Positions 54,759 through 64,000 of a DNA stretch of 64,000 bases are shown here, one piece after another. Where the stretch lies: positions 62,001-126,000 of the forward strand of contig NZ_PPDD01000008.1 of the NCBI RefSeq assembly GCF_002959895.1. The letters run 5' to 3'. Made by a program: the position numbers and the translations under genes. The notes under the pieces are model-generated. The model was not told the DNA's origin, did no database searches, and saw nothing but the letters and a program-made list of their open reading frames with translations. Origin of the DNA: Veillonella infantium. GTDB taxonomy: Bacteria > Bacillota > Negativicutes > Veillonellales > Veillonellaceae. The stretch's first letter is position 1, and every line of letters begins with the position of its first letter.

Positions 54759-54813
54759 GAATGCTGCATGTATTGTGCTCAACGCATCACTACGATGAGC
54801 ATAAAAGGTTAAA

Positions 54814-56001
54814 TTAACCTTCGATTTCAGTTACAACGCCAGCGCCTACTGTATGGCCACCTTCGCGGATCGCGAAACGAAGACCTTCTTCGATAGCGAT
54901 TGGAGTGATCAATTCGATATCCATTGTTACGTTATCGCCAGGCATACACATTTCTACACCTTCTGGAAGGTTTACAACACCTGTTACGTCTGTTGTACGG
55001 AAGTAGAATTGTGGACGGTAGTTGGAGAAGAATGGAGTATGACGGCCACCTTCTTCTTTAGTCAATACGTAAACTTCTGCTTTGAATTTTGTGTGTGGTT
55101 TGATGGAACCTGGTTTAGCCAATACTTGACCACGTTCGATGTCTTTACGGTCAACACCACGAAGCAACGCACCTACGTTGTCACCTGCTACTGCAGAGTC
55201 CAAAGTTTTGCGGAACATTTCAAGACCAGTTACTACGTATTGTTCAGCTTTTTCTTTCAAGCCTACAACTTCTACTGTGTCGCCTACGTTTACTTGACCA
55301 CGTTCAACACGGCCAGTTGCTACTGTACCACGACCAGTGATTGTGAATACGTCTTCCACAGGCATCAAGAAAGGTTTGTCAGTGTCACGAACTGGAGTTG
55401 GGATGTAGGAGTCTACAGCTTCCATCAATTCGTCGATTTTAGCTACATATTGAGCATCGCCTTCCAAAGCTTTCAACGCAGAACCTACAACGATAGGTAC
55501 TTCGTCGCCAGGGAATTCGTAGGAAGAAAGAAGTTCACGAACTTCCATTTCTACCAATTCAATCAATTCTTCGTCGTCAACCATGTCAGCTTTGTTCAAG
55601 AATACTACGATTGCAGGAACACCAACTTGGCGAGCCAACAAGATGTGTTCGCGAGTTTGAGGCATAGGGCCGTCAGCTGCGGAACATACCAAGATAGCGC
55701 CGTCCATTTGAGCTGCACCAGTGATCATGTTTTTAACATAGTCAGCATGGCCTGGGCAGTCAACGTGTGCATAGTGACGGTTAGCAGTTTCATACTCAAC
55801 GTGTGCAGTGTTGATTGTGATACCACGTTCACGTTCTTCTGGAGCTTTATCGATCATGCTGTAATCTTGGAAATCAGCTTGGCCTTTTTCAGCCAATACT
55901 TTAGTGATTGCAGCAGTCAAAGTAGTTTTACCATGGTCAACGTGACCGATTGTACCGATGTTAACATGCGGTTTCGTACGTTCAAATTTTTCTTTTGCCA
56001 T
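54814..56001 (-). CDS. tuf: elongation factor Tu
   Basis: EF-Tu (395 residues) delivers aminoacyl-tRNA to the ribosome. G-domain motifs are [15 protein letters not shown] (P-loop), [11 protein letters not shown] and [10 protein letters not shown]. The C-terminal domains are complete ([19 protein letters not shown]). The gene lies 50 bases after fusA. Strong codon bias, as expected for a highly expressed gene, produces long shadow frames on the other strand. Confidence 0.99.
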   Translation of the reverse strand: MAKEKFERTKPHVNIGTIGHVDHGKTTLTAAITKVLAEKGQADFQDYSMIDKAPEERERGITINTAHVEYETANRHYAHVDCPGHADYVKNMITGAAQMDGAILVCSAADGPMPQTREHILLARQVGVPAIVVFLNKADMVDDEELIELVEMEVRELLSSYEFPGDEVPIVVGSALKALEGDAQYVAKIDELMEAVDSYIPTPVRDTDKPFLMPVEDVFTITGRGTVATGRVERGQVNVGDTVEVVGLKEKAEQYVVTGLEMFRKTLDSAVAGDNVGALLRGVDRKDIERGQVLAKPGSIKPHTKFKAEVYVLTKEEGGRHTPFFSNYRPQFYFRTTDVTGVVNLPEGVEMCMPGDNVTMDIELITPIAIEEGLRFAIREGGHTVGAGVVTEIEG

Positions 56002-56051
56002 TTTAAATTATCCTCCGAGGAAAATAGTAATTCTATTAATCTAATGTAAGA

Positions 56052-58136
56052 TTAACCGTTTTTCTTTGCTTGAATTTCTTCAGCAATTTTCTTAGGAACT
56101 TCTTCGTAATGATCGAATGTCATGGAGTAGTTACCGCGACCTTGAGTTTTGGAACGAAGGTCTGTTGCGTAACCGAACATTTCGCTCAATGGAACATATG
56201 CTTTGATATGTTGGTTACCATTACGAGCTTCCATGCCGTCCATGCGACCACGACGGGAGTTCAAGTCACCGATAACGTCGCCCATGTATTCTTCAGGAAC
56301 GTCTACTTCTACGGACATATATGGTTCAAGCAATGCAGGATCTGCTTTGCGAGCACCTTCTTTAAAGCCCATGGAACCAGCGATTTTGAAGGCCATTTCG
56401 TTGGAGTCAACGTCATGGTAGGAGCCGTCAAATACGATAACTTTGATGTCAACCATTGGATAACCAGCGATAACACCGGATTCCATAGCTTCTTTAACAC
56501 CGTTTTCTACAGGTCCGATGTATTCACGAGGAATTGCACCACCTACGACCTTATTTTCAAATTCGAAGCCAGCACCTGGTTCTTGAGGAATTAATTCCAA
56601 CCAGCAGTGACCATATTGACCACGACCACCAGATTGACGAACGAATTTACCTTCAGCTTTAACAGCTTTACGGATAGTTTCGCGATAAGCTACTTGAGGT
56701 TTACCTACGTTACATTCTACTTTGAATTCACGGTTCATACGGTCAACGATGATATCCAAGTGAAGTTCGCCCATACCGGAGATAATAGTTTGACCTGTTT
56801 CTTCATCAGTACGAACTTTGAAAGTAGGATCTTCTTCTGCCAAACGAGCAAGAGCTGTACCCATTTTTTCTTGGTCAGCTTTTGTTTTAGGTTCAACAGC
56901 AACGGAGATAACTGGTTCAGGGAACTCCATGGATTCAAGAATTACAGGATTCTTTTCATCACAAAGAGTATCACCAGTAGTAGTATCTTTCAAGCCTACA
57001 GCTGCAGCGATGTCGCCAGCGTAAACCATGTCGATTTCTTTACGAGTGTTAGCGTGCATTTGAAGAATACGGCCAATACGTTCTTTCTTACCTTTTGTGG
57101 AGTTGAAAACGTAGGAACCGGATTCCAATGTACCGGAGTACACACGGAAGAACGCTAATTTACCAACATAAGGGTCAGCCATGATTTTGAATGCCAATGC
57201 GGAGAATGGCTCTTCATCGGAAGAAGGACGAGTTGTTTCTTCTTCAGTACCAGGAACGACACCTTTAATAGCTGGAATGTCGATAGGAGCTGGCATATAA
57301 TCTACAACAGCGTCCAACAACATTTGTACACCTTTGTTTTTGTAGGAAGAACCACAAAGAACTGGGAACAATTGGTTAGCGATAACCGCTTTACGCAATG
57401 CTGTTTTCAATTCTTCAATGGAGATTTCTTCACCTTCCAAATATTTCATCATGATATCGTCATCAGTTTCAGCGATAGCATCGATCATCATTTCGCGACG
57501 AGCTTCAGCTACTTCTTGATATTCTGCTGGGATATCAGTGATTTCATATTCTTTACCGTCATCGGATTTGTAAATTTCCGCTTTCATAGTCATCAAATCG
57601 ATGATGCCTTCGAAAGTATCTTCAGCGCCGATTGGCACTTGGATAGCTACGGAATTTGCACCCAAACGGGATTTCATCATATCAACTACGTTGAAGAAGT
57701 CAGCACCTACTGTATCCATCTTATTTACATAAGCGATACGAGGTACGCCGTAGTTAGATGCTTGACGCCATACTGTTTCGGATTGAGGTTCAACGCCACC
57801 TTTAGCACTGAACACCGCTACGGAGCCATCAAGTACACGTAGAGAACGTTCTACTTCTACAGTAAAGTCAACGTGACCAGGAGTATCGATGATATTGATA
57901 CGATGATCTTTCCAGTGACATGTTGTCGCCGCAGAAGTGATTGTGATACCACGTTCTTGTTCTTGCGCCATCCAGTCCATCGTAGCAGCACCTTCATGTA
58001 CTTCGCCGATTTTGTGAACAATACCTGTATAGTAGAGGATACGTTCTGTAGTTGTTGTTTTACCAGCATCGATGTGAGCCATGATACCGATATTACGAGT
58101 TTTTGCTAGGGAAAACTCTCTTGCCACAGTTGTCAC
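56052..58136 (-). CDS. fusA: elongation factor G
   Basis: EF-G (694 residues) catalyses translocation. G-domain motifs are [36 protein letters not shown] and [12 protein letters not shown]. Domain IV is intact ([20 protein letters not shown]), as is domain V ([20 protein letters not shown]). It follows rpsG by six bases. Confidence 0.99.
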   Translation of the reverse strand: MTTVAREFSLAKTRNIGIMAHIDAGKTTTTERILYYTGIVHKIGEVHEGAATMDWMAQEQERGITITSAATTCHWKDHRINIIDTPGHVDFTVEVERSLRVLDGSVAVFSAKGGVEPQSETVWRQASNYGVPRIAYVNKMDTVGADFFNVVDMMKSRLGANSVAIQVPIGAEDTFEGIIDLMTMKAEIYKSDDGKEYEITDIPAEYQEVAEARREMMIDAIAETDDDIMMKYLEGEEISIEELKTALRKAVIANQLFPVLCGSSYKNKGVQMLLDAVVDYMPAPIDIPAIKGVVPGTEEETTRPSSDEEPFSALAFKIMADPYVGKLAFFRVYSGTLESGSYVFNSTKGKKERIGRILQMHANTRKEIDMVYAGDIAAAVGLKDTTTGDTLCDEKNPVILESMEFPEPVISVAVEPKTKADQEKMGTALARLAEEDPTFKVRTDEETGQTIISGMGELHLDIIVDRMNREFKVECNVGKPQVAYRETIRKAVKAEGKFVRQSGGRGQYGHCWLELIPQEPGAGFEFENKVVGGAIPREYIGPVENGVKEAMESGVIAGYPMVDIKVIVFDGSYHDVDSNEMAFKIAGSMGFKEGARKADPALLEPYMSVEVDVPEEYMGDVIGDLNSRRGRMDGMEARNGNQHIKAYVPLSEMFGYATDLRSKTQGRGNYSMTFDHYEEVPKKIAEEIQAKKNG

Positions 58137-58142
58137 CTCTTA

Positions 58143-58652
<510 letters not shown>

Positions 58653-58665
58653 TTAATGGCTAAAA

Positions 58666-59040
58666 TTATTTTTTAGCTTTTTTCGCGCCGTATTTGGAAC
58701 GACTTTGCATACGGTTTTGTACGCCAGCTGTATCCAATGCACCACGAACGATGTGATAACGCACACCTGGAAGGTCTTTTACACGACCGCCTCTGATAAG
58801 TACAACACTGTGTTCTTGTAAATTGTGACCAATGCCTGGGATGTAAGCAGTTACTTCAATAGCGTTTGTCAAACGTACACGGGCAACTTTACGAAGCGCG
58901 GAGTTTGGTTTCTTTGGAGTAGCTGTGTACACACGAGTACATACACCACGTTTTTGTGGAGATTCTTGAAGTGCTGGAGCTGTAGATTTTTTAGTCAAGC
59001 TCATGCGACCTTTGCGTACTAGCTGATTAATTGTTGGCAT
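58666..59040 (-). CDS. rpsL: 30S ribosomal protein S12
   Basis: S12, 124 residues, at the decoding centre. [17 protein letters not shown] and the loop [20 protein letters not shown] are wild-type at the lysines linked to streptomycin resistance in other bacteria. It follows the L7Ae-like gene by about 76 bases. Confidence 0.99.
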   Translation of the reverse strand: MPTINQLVRKGRMSLTKKSTAPALQESPQKRGVCTRVYTATPKKPNSALRKVARVRLTNAIEVTAYIPGIGHNLQEHSVVLIRGGRVKDLPGVRYHIVRGALDTAGVQNRMQSRSKYGAKKAKK

Positions 59041-59116
59041 TTGGGCACCTCCTTTCCAAATTTGAGATTTATAATTGATCCGTCATAACAAAGTGTTACA
59101 TCGGATATTACCAAGA

Positions 59117-59362
59117 TTAACGTAGGATGCCTACCGCTGTGGCCCGCACCTTAATGCGACACGCACGACCAAGGTCATCCATAGTGTGCTTGTCATTCAC
59201 AGGTATTCCCTGTTCAGCACAAGCATTTCGTATAGGTCCAACTACACTTTCATCACTATCATGTCCTACGAACACATACTTCACAGTCCCTCGTGCAATG
59301 TTTTTCAACGTTTGCTTGGCACCGATTGTTTTGTTCATCGACTTCAGATGGGCAATGTCCAT
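59117..59362 (-). CDS. L7Ae/L30e-family ribosome-associated RNA-binding protein
   Basis: An 81-residue protein of the L7Ae/L30e/S12e family, as found between rpoC and rpsL in many Firmicutes (YbxF type, a k-turn binder). IGAKQTLKNIARGTVKYVFV and VNDKHTMDDLGRACRIKVRA are recognisable. AAGGAG precedes the ATG. It is the first gene behind the str promoter. Confidence 0.9.
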   Translation of the reverse strand: MDIAHLKSMNKTIGAKQTLKNIARGTVKYVFVGHDSDESVVGPIRNACAEQGIPVNDKHTMDDLGRACRIKVRATAVGILR

Positions 59363-59775
59363 AGTAAAATTCTCCTTACGAAATTATGCTACTTAGGCAT
59401 ACTTGCCTCTGAGCACTATGTAAGTATACCAATTACACAAACACATGTCAAACGTTTTTCGATGCTCTACACCGCTATACAACTGCATTTTATGTGTACA
59501 CGTTTCCGTGCGTTTCATTACAACGAATCATATAACAATATATGTAATTTTTATGCAAAAATGGTTGTTTTATTCTCATTTTTATACATTACTTTCATAT
59601 TATTTTAATTAATCACATTTTATGTATGCATAATTGATATAATAGAAAAATAAATAGTCATTTTTTAGTTCAATTTTATTAACCATATTCAATATATCTA
59701 TATTATTAAATTTATAGGTTTATTTATTCTATCTGAAAATTTCATCTTAACAAAGAACTTCAGTATTTATAAAAA
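59363..59775. other. AT-rich intergenic region between rpoC and the str operon
   Basis: About 410 bases, strongly AT-rich, without a convincing ORF on either strand. It holds the str promoter near the left end and otherwise only weak promoter-like AT sequences. Such a long gap is unusual within this cluster, where rpoC and the L7Ae-like gene are often close. Confidence 0.7.
59423..59451 (-). promoter_or_regulatory. promoter of the str-S10-spc-alpha superoperon
   Basis: TTGACA (59446-59451) and TATACT (59423-59428) on the minus strand, spaced by 17 bases; close to consensus, about 60 bases upstream of the L7Ae-like gene. Confidence 0.9.
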
Positions 59776-59799
59776 AGAGCGTGCCCTAAGGCACGCTCT
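59776..59799 (-). terminator. intrinsic terminator of rpoC
   Basis: A 10-base GC-rich stem (59776-59785 with 59790-59799, loop CTAA) followed by a U tract on the minus strand, 17 bases beyond the rpoC stop. Confidence 0.92.
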
Positions 59800-59815
59800 C
59801 TTCTATTGCAATAGA

Positions 59816-62800
59816 TTATTCTTCTACAGCAGTTTCTTCTGTAATATCGATGATTTCAGGTGTGTTTTTAACAACCTCAATCTTACGGTAACGGCTCATG
59901 CCAGTACCAGCAGGAATCAATTTACCGATGATTACATTTTCTTTTAAGCCCAATAATGGATCAATTTTACCTTTGATAGCAGCGTCGGTAAGAACACGTG
60001 TTGTTTCTTGGAAGGACGCAGCAGACAAGAAGGAATCCGTAGCCAATGCAGCTTTAGTAATACCCAACAATGTACGTTTGCCTGTAGCATTTTCACGGCC
60101 ATTAAGAGTAAGACGACGGTTTTCTTCGTCAAAGGTATTAACGTCGACCATATCCCCTGGAAGCATATCTGCATCACCAGCAGTTTCAACTTTTACTTTA
60201 TGAAGCATTTGACGAACGATAACTTCGATATGTTTATCGTTAATTTCTACACCTTGAGATTTATATACTTTTTGTACTTCGTAAACGAGGTAACGTTGAG
60301 TTGCTTCAGTACCCATTACGCGCATAATGTCATGAGGGTTAATAGAACCTTCAGTCAAACGAGCGCCCAAGGATACAACATCACCGTCTTTAACGATAAT
60401 ACGAGAACCATAAGGGATTAGGTAATCGAGTTCAATACCGTCTTCACCAGTGATGAAGATAGTATTAGTACCTTTTTTACCTTCGTTAGGTACAACGCGA
60501 ACTGTACCTTCGTTTTCTGCGATGATAGCATTACGTTTTGGTTTACGCGCTTCGAACAATTCTTCGACACGTGGCAAACCTTGTGTAATATCGTCACCTG
60601 CGACACCACCTGTATGGAATGTACGCATTGTCAACTGAGTACCAGGTTCACCGATGGATTGCGCTGCAATAATACCTACAGCTTCACCAACTTGAACTTG
60701 ACCACCTGTACCAAGGTCACGACCATAGCACTTGCGACATACGCCATAAGGGCTGCGGCAAGTTAATACGGAACGGATTTTAACTGTTTCATAGTGTTTT
60801 ACAACTTCATCAGCCAATGGTTCTGTGATTTCACCATTAAGAGGAACGATAACTTCGCCAGTTTCTTTATTAACCAATTCTTCAGCTGCAATACGACCTA
60901 CGATACGATCTTTTAATGGTTCAATAACGCCAGTACCTTCAACGATGGCTTCCACTTCGATACCGTGAATTTCATTGTTGCGTACTTGTACTTCTTTTAC
61001 ATCGGAGTTAAGGATAGCTTCGATGCCTTCTTCAGTAAGGCGTGTGTTAGCAGGGAAGATTTCTACACCTTCACTGTCAACGATAGCATTAACAGTATCT
61101 TTGTTCAACATATTTTGAACCATAGTTTCTTTTAATGTTGCACGGATGCTGTCATCGCTTTCACCAAGAATAATTTTTTGAACCAAGTTAGTATGGTTAA
61201 TATCGCTATCAGAGCCTAAGTGAGCACCGCGCAATGCAACGGATGTAACACCAGATTCAGCAATATCGGCCAAGCATTGTTCGTCTAAGATAGTTTCAGC
61301 AGGAACAACAAGTTCGCCTGTTTCTACGTTCACTACATCTTTATCTAGCACACGGCCAATAAGTTTATCTTTCAACAATTCCAATGCTTGACGTGGAGAA
61401 GTAGCCAAACGAGCGCGTTCACGAACGAGATCGATACCTACAACATCACAATCGTCCTCACGAACGATAACGTCTTGAGATACGTCAACAAGACGACGAG
61501 TCAAGTAACCGGAGTCAGCTGTACGAAGAGCTGTATCGGCCAAACCTTTACGAGCACCGTGAGAGGATGTAAAGTAATCCAATACAGTCAAACCTTCTTT
61601 AAAGTTTGCTTTGATTGGCAAGTCGATGATACGACCGGATGGATCAGCCATCAAACCACGCATACCAGCAAGCTGACGGATCTGTTGTTTGTTACCACGG
61701 GCACCAGAGATAGCCATCATGTAAACAGGGTTGAAGCCATCTTTATCGCGCGCCATATTATCCATCATGGCATCAGTAACATCTTCTGTTGCTTGAGTCC
61801 ACAATTGAATAGTTTTACGGTAACGTTCTTCTTCTGTAATAAGACCACGACGATACAAACGAGATACTTTTTCTACCTCTTGTTCCGCTGTGTCTAATAA
61901 ACCAGTTTTTACTTCTGGTACTTTAATATCTGCAATAGCTACAGTCATACCTGCGCGACGTGCGAAGGAGTAACCCAAGGATTTAATACGGTCCAAGAGT
62001 TCTGCAGTCTTTTCATTGCCAAACAATTGGAAGCATTGGTCAACCAATTTACCAACTGTTTTCTTATCCATAACCTTACCTAAAGAGTAAGTGCCATCTT
62101 CACGTTTTTCATATTGCCACAATTCTGGGAATAGAGCATTATTGAAGATCAAGCGACCTGCAGTTGTTTCTACACGGCCATGGTCAGGCAAACGGATATA
62201 AAGAATATCTTGCAAGCCAATAATATGAGATTCGTATGCAAGCATTACTTCATCATAAGTAGCAAATGTTTTTGCTTTATCACGAGTATCTTCACGTACA
62301 ACCGTTAAGTAGTATGTACCCAAGATCATATCTTGAGATGGTACTGCTACTGGCTTACCGTCCTTAGTGGACAAGATATTATGGCTGGAAAGCATCAATG
62401 TACGAGCTTCCGCTTGTGCTTCTACGGACAATGGTAAATGACATGCCATTTGGTCACCGTCAAAGTCGGCGTTGAAGGCTGTACATACTAATGGATGCAA
62501 TTTGATAGCACGGCCTTCCCAAAGAATTGGTTCGAAGGCTTGGATACCAAGTCTATGCAATGTAGGGGCACGGTTCAAGAGAACTGGATGTTCTTTGATT
62601 ACCTCTTCCAAGGCTTCCCATACACCAGGACCGATTCTTTCTACTTGGCGTTTAGCAGCCTTAATGTTGGATGCTTGACCACGTTCTACCAAACGTTTCA
62701 TAACGAAAGGTTTGAACAATTCCAATGCCATTTCTTTAGGCAAACCACATTGGTGCATTTTAAGCTCAGGACCTACTACGATAACGGAACGACCAGAGTA

Positions 62801-64000
62801 GTCAACACGTTTACCAAGCAAGTTTTGACGGAAACGACCTTGTTTACCTTTAAGCATATCGGACAAGGATTTTAATGGACGGTTACCAGGGCCTGTTACA
62901 GGACGACCGCGACGACCATTATCGATCAATGCGTCAACAGCTTCTTGAAGCATACGTTTTTCGTTGCGCACAATGATATCAGGAGCACCTAAATCTAACA
63001 AACGTTTTAAACGGTTGTTACGGTTGATAACACGACGGTACAAATCATTGAGGTCAGATGTAGCGAAACGACCACCATCTAATTGAACCATAGGGCGCAA
63101 TTCAGGTGGGATGACAGGAACAACATCCATAATCATCCATTCTGGACGGTTGCCAGATTGACGGAATGCTTCTACCACTTCTAAACGACGAACCGCACGG
63201 ATTTTACGTTGACCACTTGCAGTGTTCAATTCTTCGCGCAATTCAGCATTCAATGCTTCAAGATCAAGTTCTGCTAAAAGAGCTTTTACAGCCTCAGCAC
63301 CCATGTCGATACATGCGAAGAGAACTTCTTCAGCAGCACCTAATTCATAGCGCTCTTCACGAGTTAGTTCTTCGTATTCTTTATCTGCTTCTGGGATTGT
63401 TGCATCATCGCGAAGAGCAGCATTATAGCGCTCTTTGCGTTGTGCTTCACGAACGATAGCTAAACGTTCGTTACGTTGAGCTACTGTTTCGATTACGACG
63501 GATTTACCACCGATAGTATAACCGTCTTCGTTAAATTGAGCTTCATATTCGCGGTACTCTTGCTCGGACAACAATTGGCGTTTTGCCAATGGAGTACCAG
63601 CTGGATCTACTACGATGTAGGAAGCAAAGTATAATACGCGTTCCAAGGAACGTGGGGATACATCAAGGATAAGGCCCATGCGGGATGGGATACCTTTAAA
63701 GTACCAAATGTGAGATACAGGAGTAGCCAATTGGATATGGCCCATACGTTCACGACGTACTTTTGCACGTGTAACCTCTACACCACATTTATCGCAGACT
63801 ACGCCTTTATGGCGAATGCGTTTATATTTGCCGCAGTGACATTCCCAGTCCTTTGTTGGTCCAAAAATGCGTTCGCAGAATAGACCATCACGTTCTGGCT
63901 TCAACGTACGGTAGTTAATAGTTTCAGGTTTCTTAACTTCCCCATGAGACCAAGCTAAGATCTGCTCTGGAGAGGCTAAACCGATTCGCATGGAATCGAA
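59816..64000 (-). CDS. rpoC: RNA polymerase beta-prime subunit (5-prime end outside window)
   Basis: The catalytic-centre subunit; all but the first codons are present. The frame continues past an internal ATG at 63991 with the codons for Phe-Asp-Ser to the window edge, as expected for ...[14 protein letters not shown]. The N-terminal zinc site is [20 protein letters not shown]. The catalytic Mg2+ motif [13 protein letters not shown] is intact, and a second zinc site is [14 protein letters not shown] large insertion in the trigger-loop region, as in proteobacteria, is not evident. It ends with a terminator, separating it from the str operon. Confidence 0.98.
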   Translation of the reverse strand, partial: FDSMRIGLASPEQILAWSHGEVKKPETINYRTLKPERDGLFCERIFGPTKDWECHCGKYKRIRHKGVVCDKCGVEVTRAKVRRERMGHIQLATPVSHIWYFKGIPSRMGLILDVSPRSLERVLYFASYIVVDPAGTPLAKRQLLSEQEYREYEAQFNEDGYTIGGKSVVIETVAQRNERLAIVREAQRKERYNAALRDDATIPEADKEYEELTREERYELGAAEEVLFACIDMGAEAVKALLAELDLEALNAELREELNTASGQRKIRAVRRLEVVEAFRQSGNRPEWMIMDVVPVIPPELRPMVQLDGGRFATSDLNDLYRRVINRNNRLKRLLDLGAPDIIVRNEKRMLQEAVDALIDNGRRGRPVTGPGNRPLKSLSDMLKGKQGRFRQNLLGKRVDYSGRSVIVVGPELKMHQCGLPKEMALELFKPFVMKRLVERGQASNIKAAKRQVERIGPGVWEALEEVIKEHPVLLNRAPTLHRLGIQAFEPILWEGRAIKLHPLVCTAFNADFDGDQMACHLPLSVEAQAEARTLMLSSHNILSTKDGKPVAVPSQDMILGTYYLTVVREDTRDKAKTFATYDEVMLAYESHIIGLQDILYIRLPDHGRVETTAGRLIFNNALFPELWQYEKREDGTYSLGKVMDKKTVGKLVDQCFQLFGNEKTAELLDRIKSLGYSFARRAGMTVAIADIKVPEVKTGLLDTAEQEVEKVSRLYRRGLITEEERYRKTIQLWTQATEDVTDAMMDNMARDKDGFNPVYMMAISGARGNKQQIRQLAGMRGLMADPSGRIIDLPIKANFKEGLTVLDYFTSSHGARKGLADTALRTADSGYLTRRLVDVSQDVIVREDDCDVVGIDLVRERARLATSPRQALELLKDKLIGRVLDKDVVNVETGELVVPAETILDEQCLADIAESGVTSVALRGAHLGSDSDINHTNLVQKIILGESDDSIRATLKETMVQNMLNKDTVNAIVDSEGVEIFPANTRLTEEGIEAILNSDVKEVQVRNNEIHGIEVEAIVEGTGVIEPLKDRIVGRIAAEELVNKETGEVIVPLNGEITEPLADEVVKHYETVKIRSVLTCRSPYGVCRKCYGRDLGTGGQVQVGEAVGIIAAQSIGEPGTQLTMRTFHTGGVAGDDITQGLPRVEELFEARKPKRNAIIAENEGTVRVVPNEGKKGTNTIFITGEDGIELDYLIPYGSRIIVKDGDVVSLGARLTEGSINPHDIMRVMGTEATQRYLVYEVQKVYKSQGVEINDKHIEVIVRQMLHKVKVETAGDADMLPGDMVDVNTFDEENRRLTLNGRENATGKRTLLGITKAALATDSFLSAASFQETTRVLTDAAIKGKIDPLLGLKENVIIGKLIPAGTGMSRYRKIEVVKNTPEIIDITEETAVEE

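Noticed and set aside
54853-56049. A 398-codon open frame on the plus strand opposite tuf
   Set aside because: It mirrors the codon bias of tuf on the other strand, its product is cysteine/phenylalanine-rich without any family motif, and no ribosome-binding site supports it.
59630-59800. Plus-strand small RNA starting at an extended -10 box near 59638 and ending at the rpoC hairpin
   Set aside because: The -35 region is poor and AT-rich gaps give such boxes by chance; the plus-strand U run after the hairpin is weak.

Overview
The window reads as a chromosomal segment of a low-to-mid GC member of the Firmicutes, most like a Negativicute of the Veillonella type. This is inferred from protein flavour and gene content: a two-subunit 2-oxoacid:ferredoxin oxidoreductase, a tandem pair of CobT paralogues like the phenolic-base-activating ArsAB enzyme, a C4-dicarboxylate (DASS) carrier, branched-chain amino acid biosynthesis, and a ribosomal superoperon in Firmicutes order. 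No rRNA gene or database search was available to confirm the taxon. Nearly every gene is on the minus strand, so the text runs in gene order from right to left. Only a LysR regulator and a YnfA-family gene (23.8-25.2 kb) are on the plus strand. No phage, insertion sequence or CRISPR array was seen.

Layout from the right end (minus-strand direction). 64.0-59.8 kb: rpoC (its first codons lie outside the window) and its terminator. A 450-base AT-rich gap holds a near-consensus promoter. 59.4-40.2 kb: a very long translation operon runs L7Ae-like, rpsL, rpsG, fusA, tuf, then the S10, spc and alpha clusters from rpsJ to rplQ, with secY, adk, map, infA, rpmJ and rpoA, and ends in a terminator after rplQ. 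The short genes rpmD and rpmJ are included. 40.1-36.7 kb: an ECF vitamin-transporter module (ecfA1, ecfA2, ecfT) with truA. 36.4-33.8 kb: korA-korB. 33.4-30.9 kb: a large unknown membrane protein and a LemA protein. 30.8-26.1 kb: a MATE exporter, tyrA and the arsA-arsB pair.

26.0-25.2 kb: nine tRNA genes in a visibly duplicated array (Gly-Asn-Lys-Glu-Val, then Gly-Asn-Glu-Val), with two promoters and a terminator. 23.5-21.9 kb: rpsD, then rplM-rpsI. 21.8-18.4 kb: an unknown protein with nuclease-like features, a crotonase-family enzyme, then pgl, tatA and a metal-binding HMA protein behind an 18-bp palindrome. 18.3-16.4 kb: a cupin and a DASS carrier whose promoter overlaps a 19-bp inverted repeat. 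16.2-8.7 kb: the isoleucine/valine operon ilvD-ilvA-ilvB-ilvN, an ABC ATPase, and ilvC. 8.5-6.7 kb: three small membrane-associated proteins of unknown function. 6.6-1.0 kb: a radical SAM gene and a ylm-like division cluster (pgeF, yggS, sepF, proC, ylmH). The left edge carries a siroheme-synthase-type dehydrogenase and the start of hemA.

The most interesting element I found is the leader of the ilv operon. A consensus promoter is followed by a 43-codon ORF with a strong ribosome-binding site, in which 15 of the first 22 codons are Leu, Val or Ile. An intrinsic terminator and then ilvD come next. This has the layout of a branched-chain amino acid attenuator, although a small membrane protein remains possible. 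Other points worth a check are the ArsAB pair, a solitary EVE-like/PD-(D/E)XK-like protein, two operator-like palindromes, a 14-codon ORF directly upstream of rpsJ, and several start-codon corrections. Most of the remainder is ordinary housekeeping sequence. I do not see a large new multi-gene system here.
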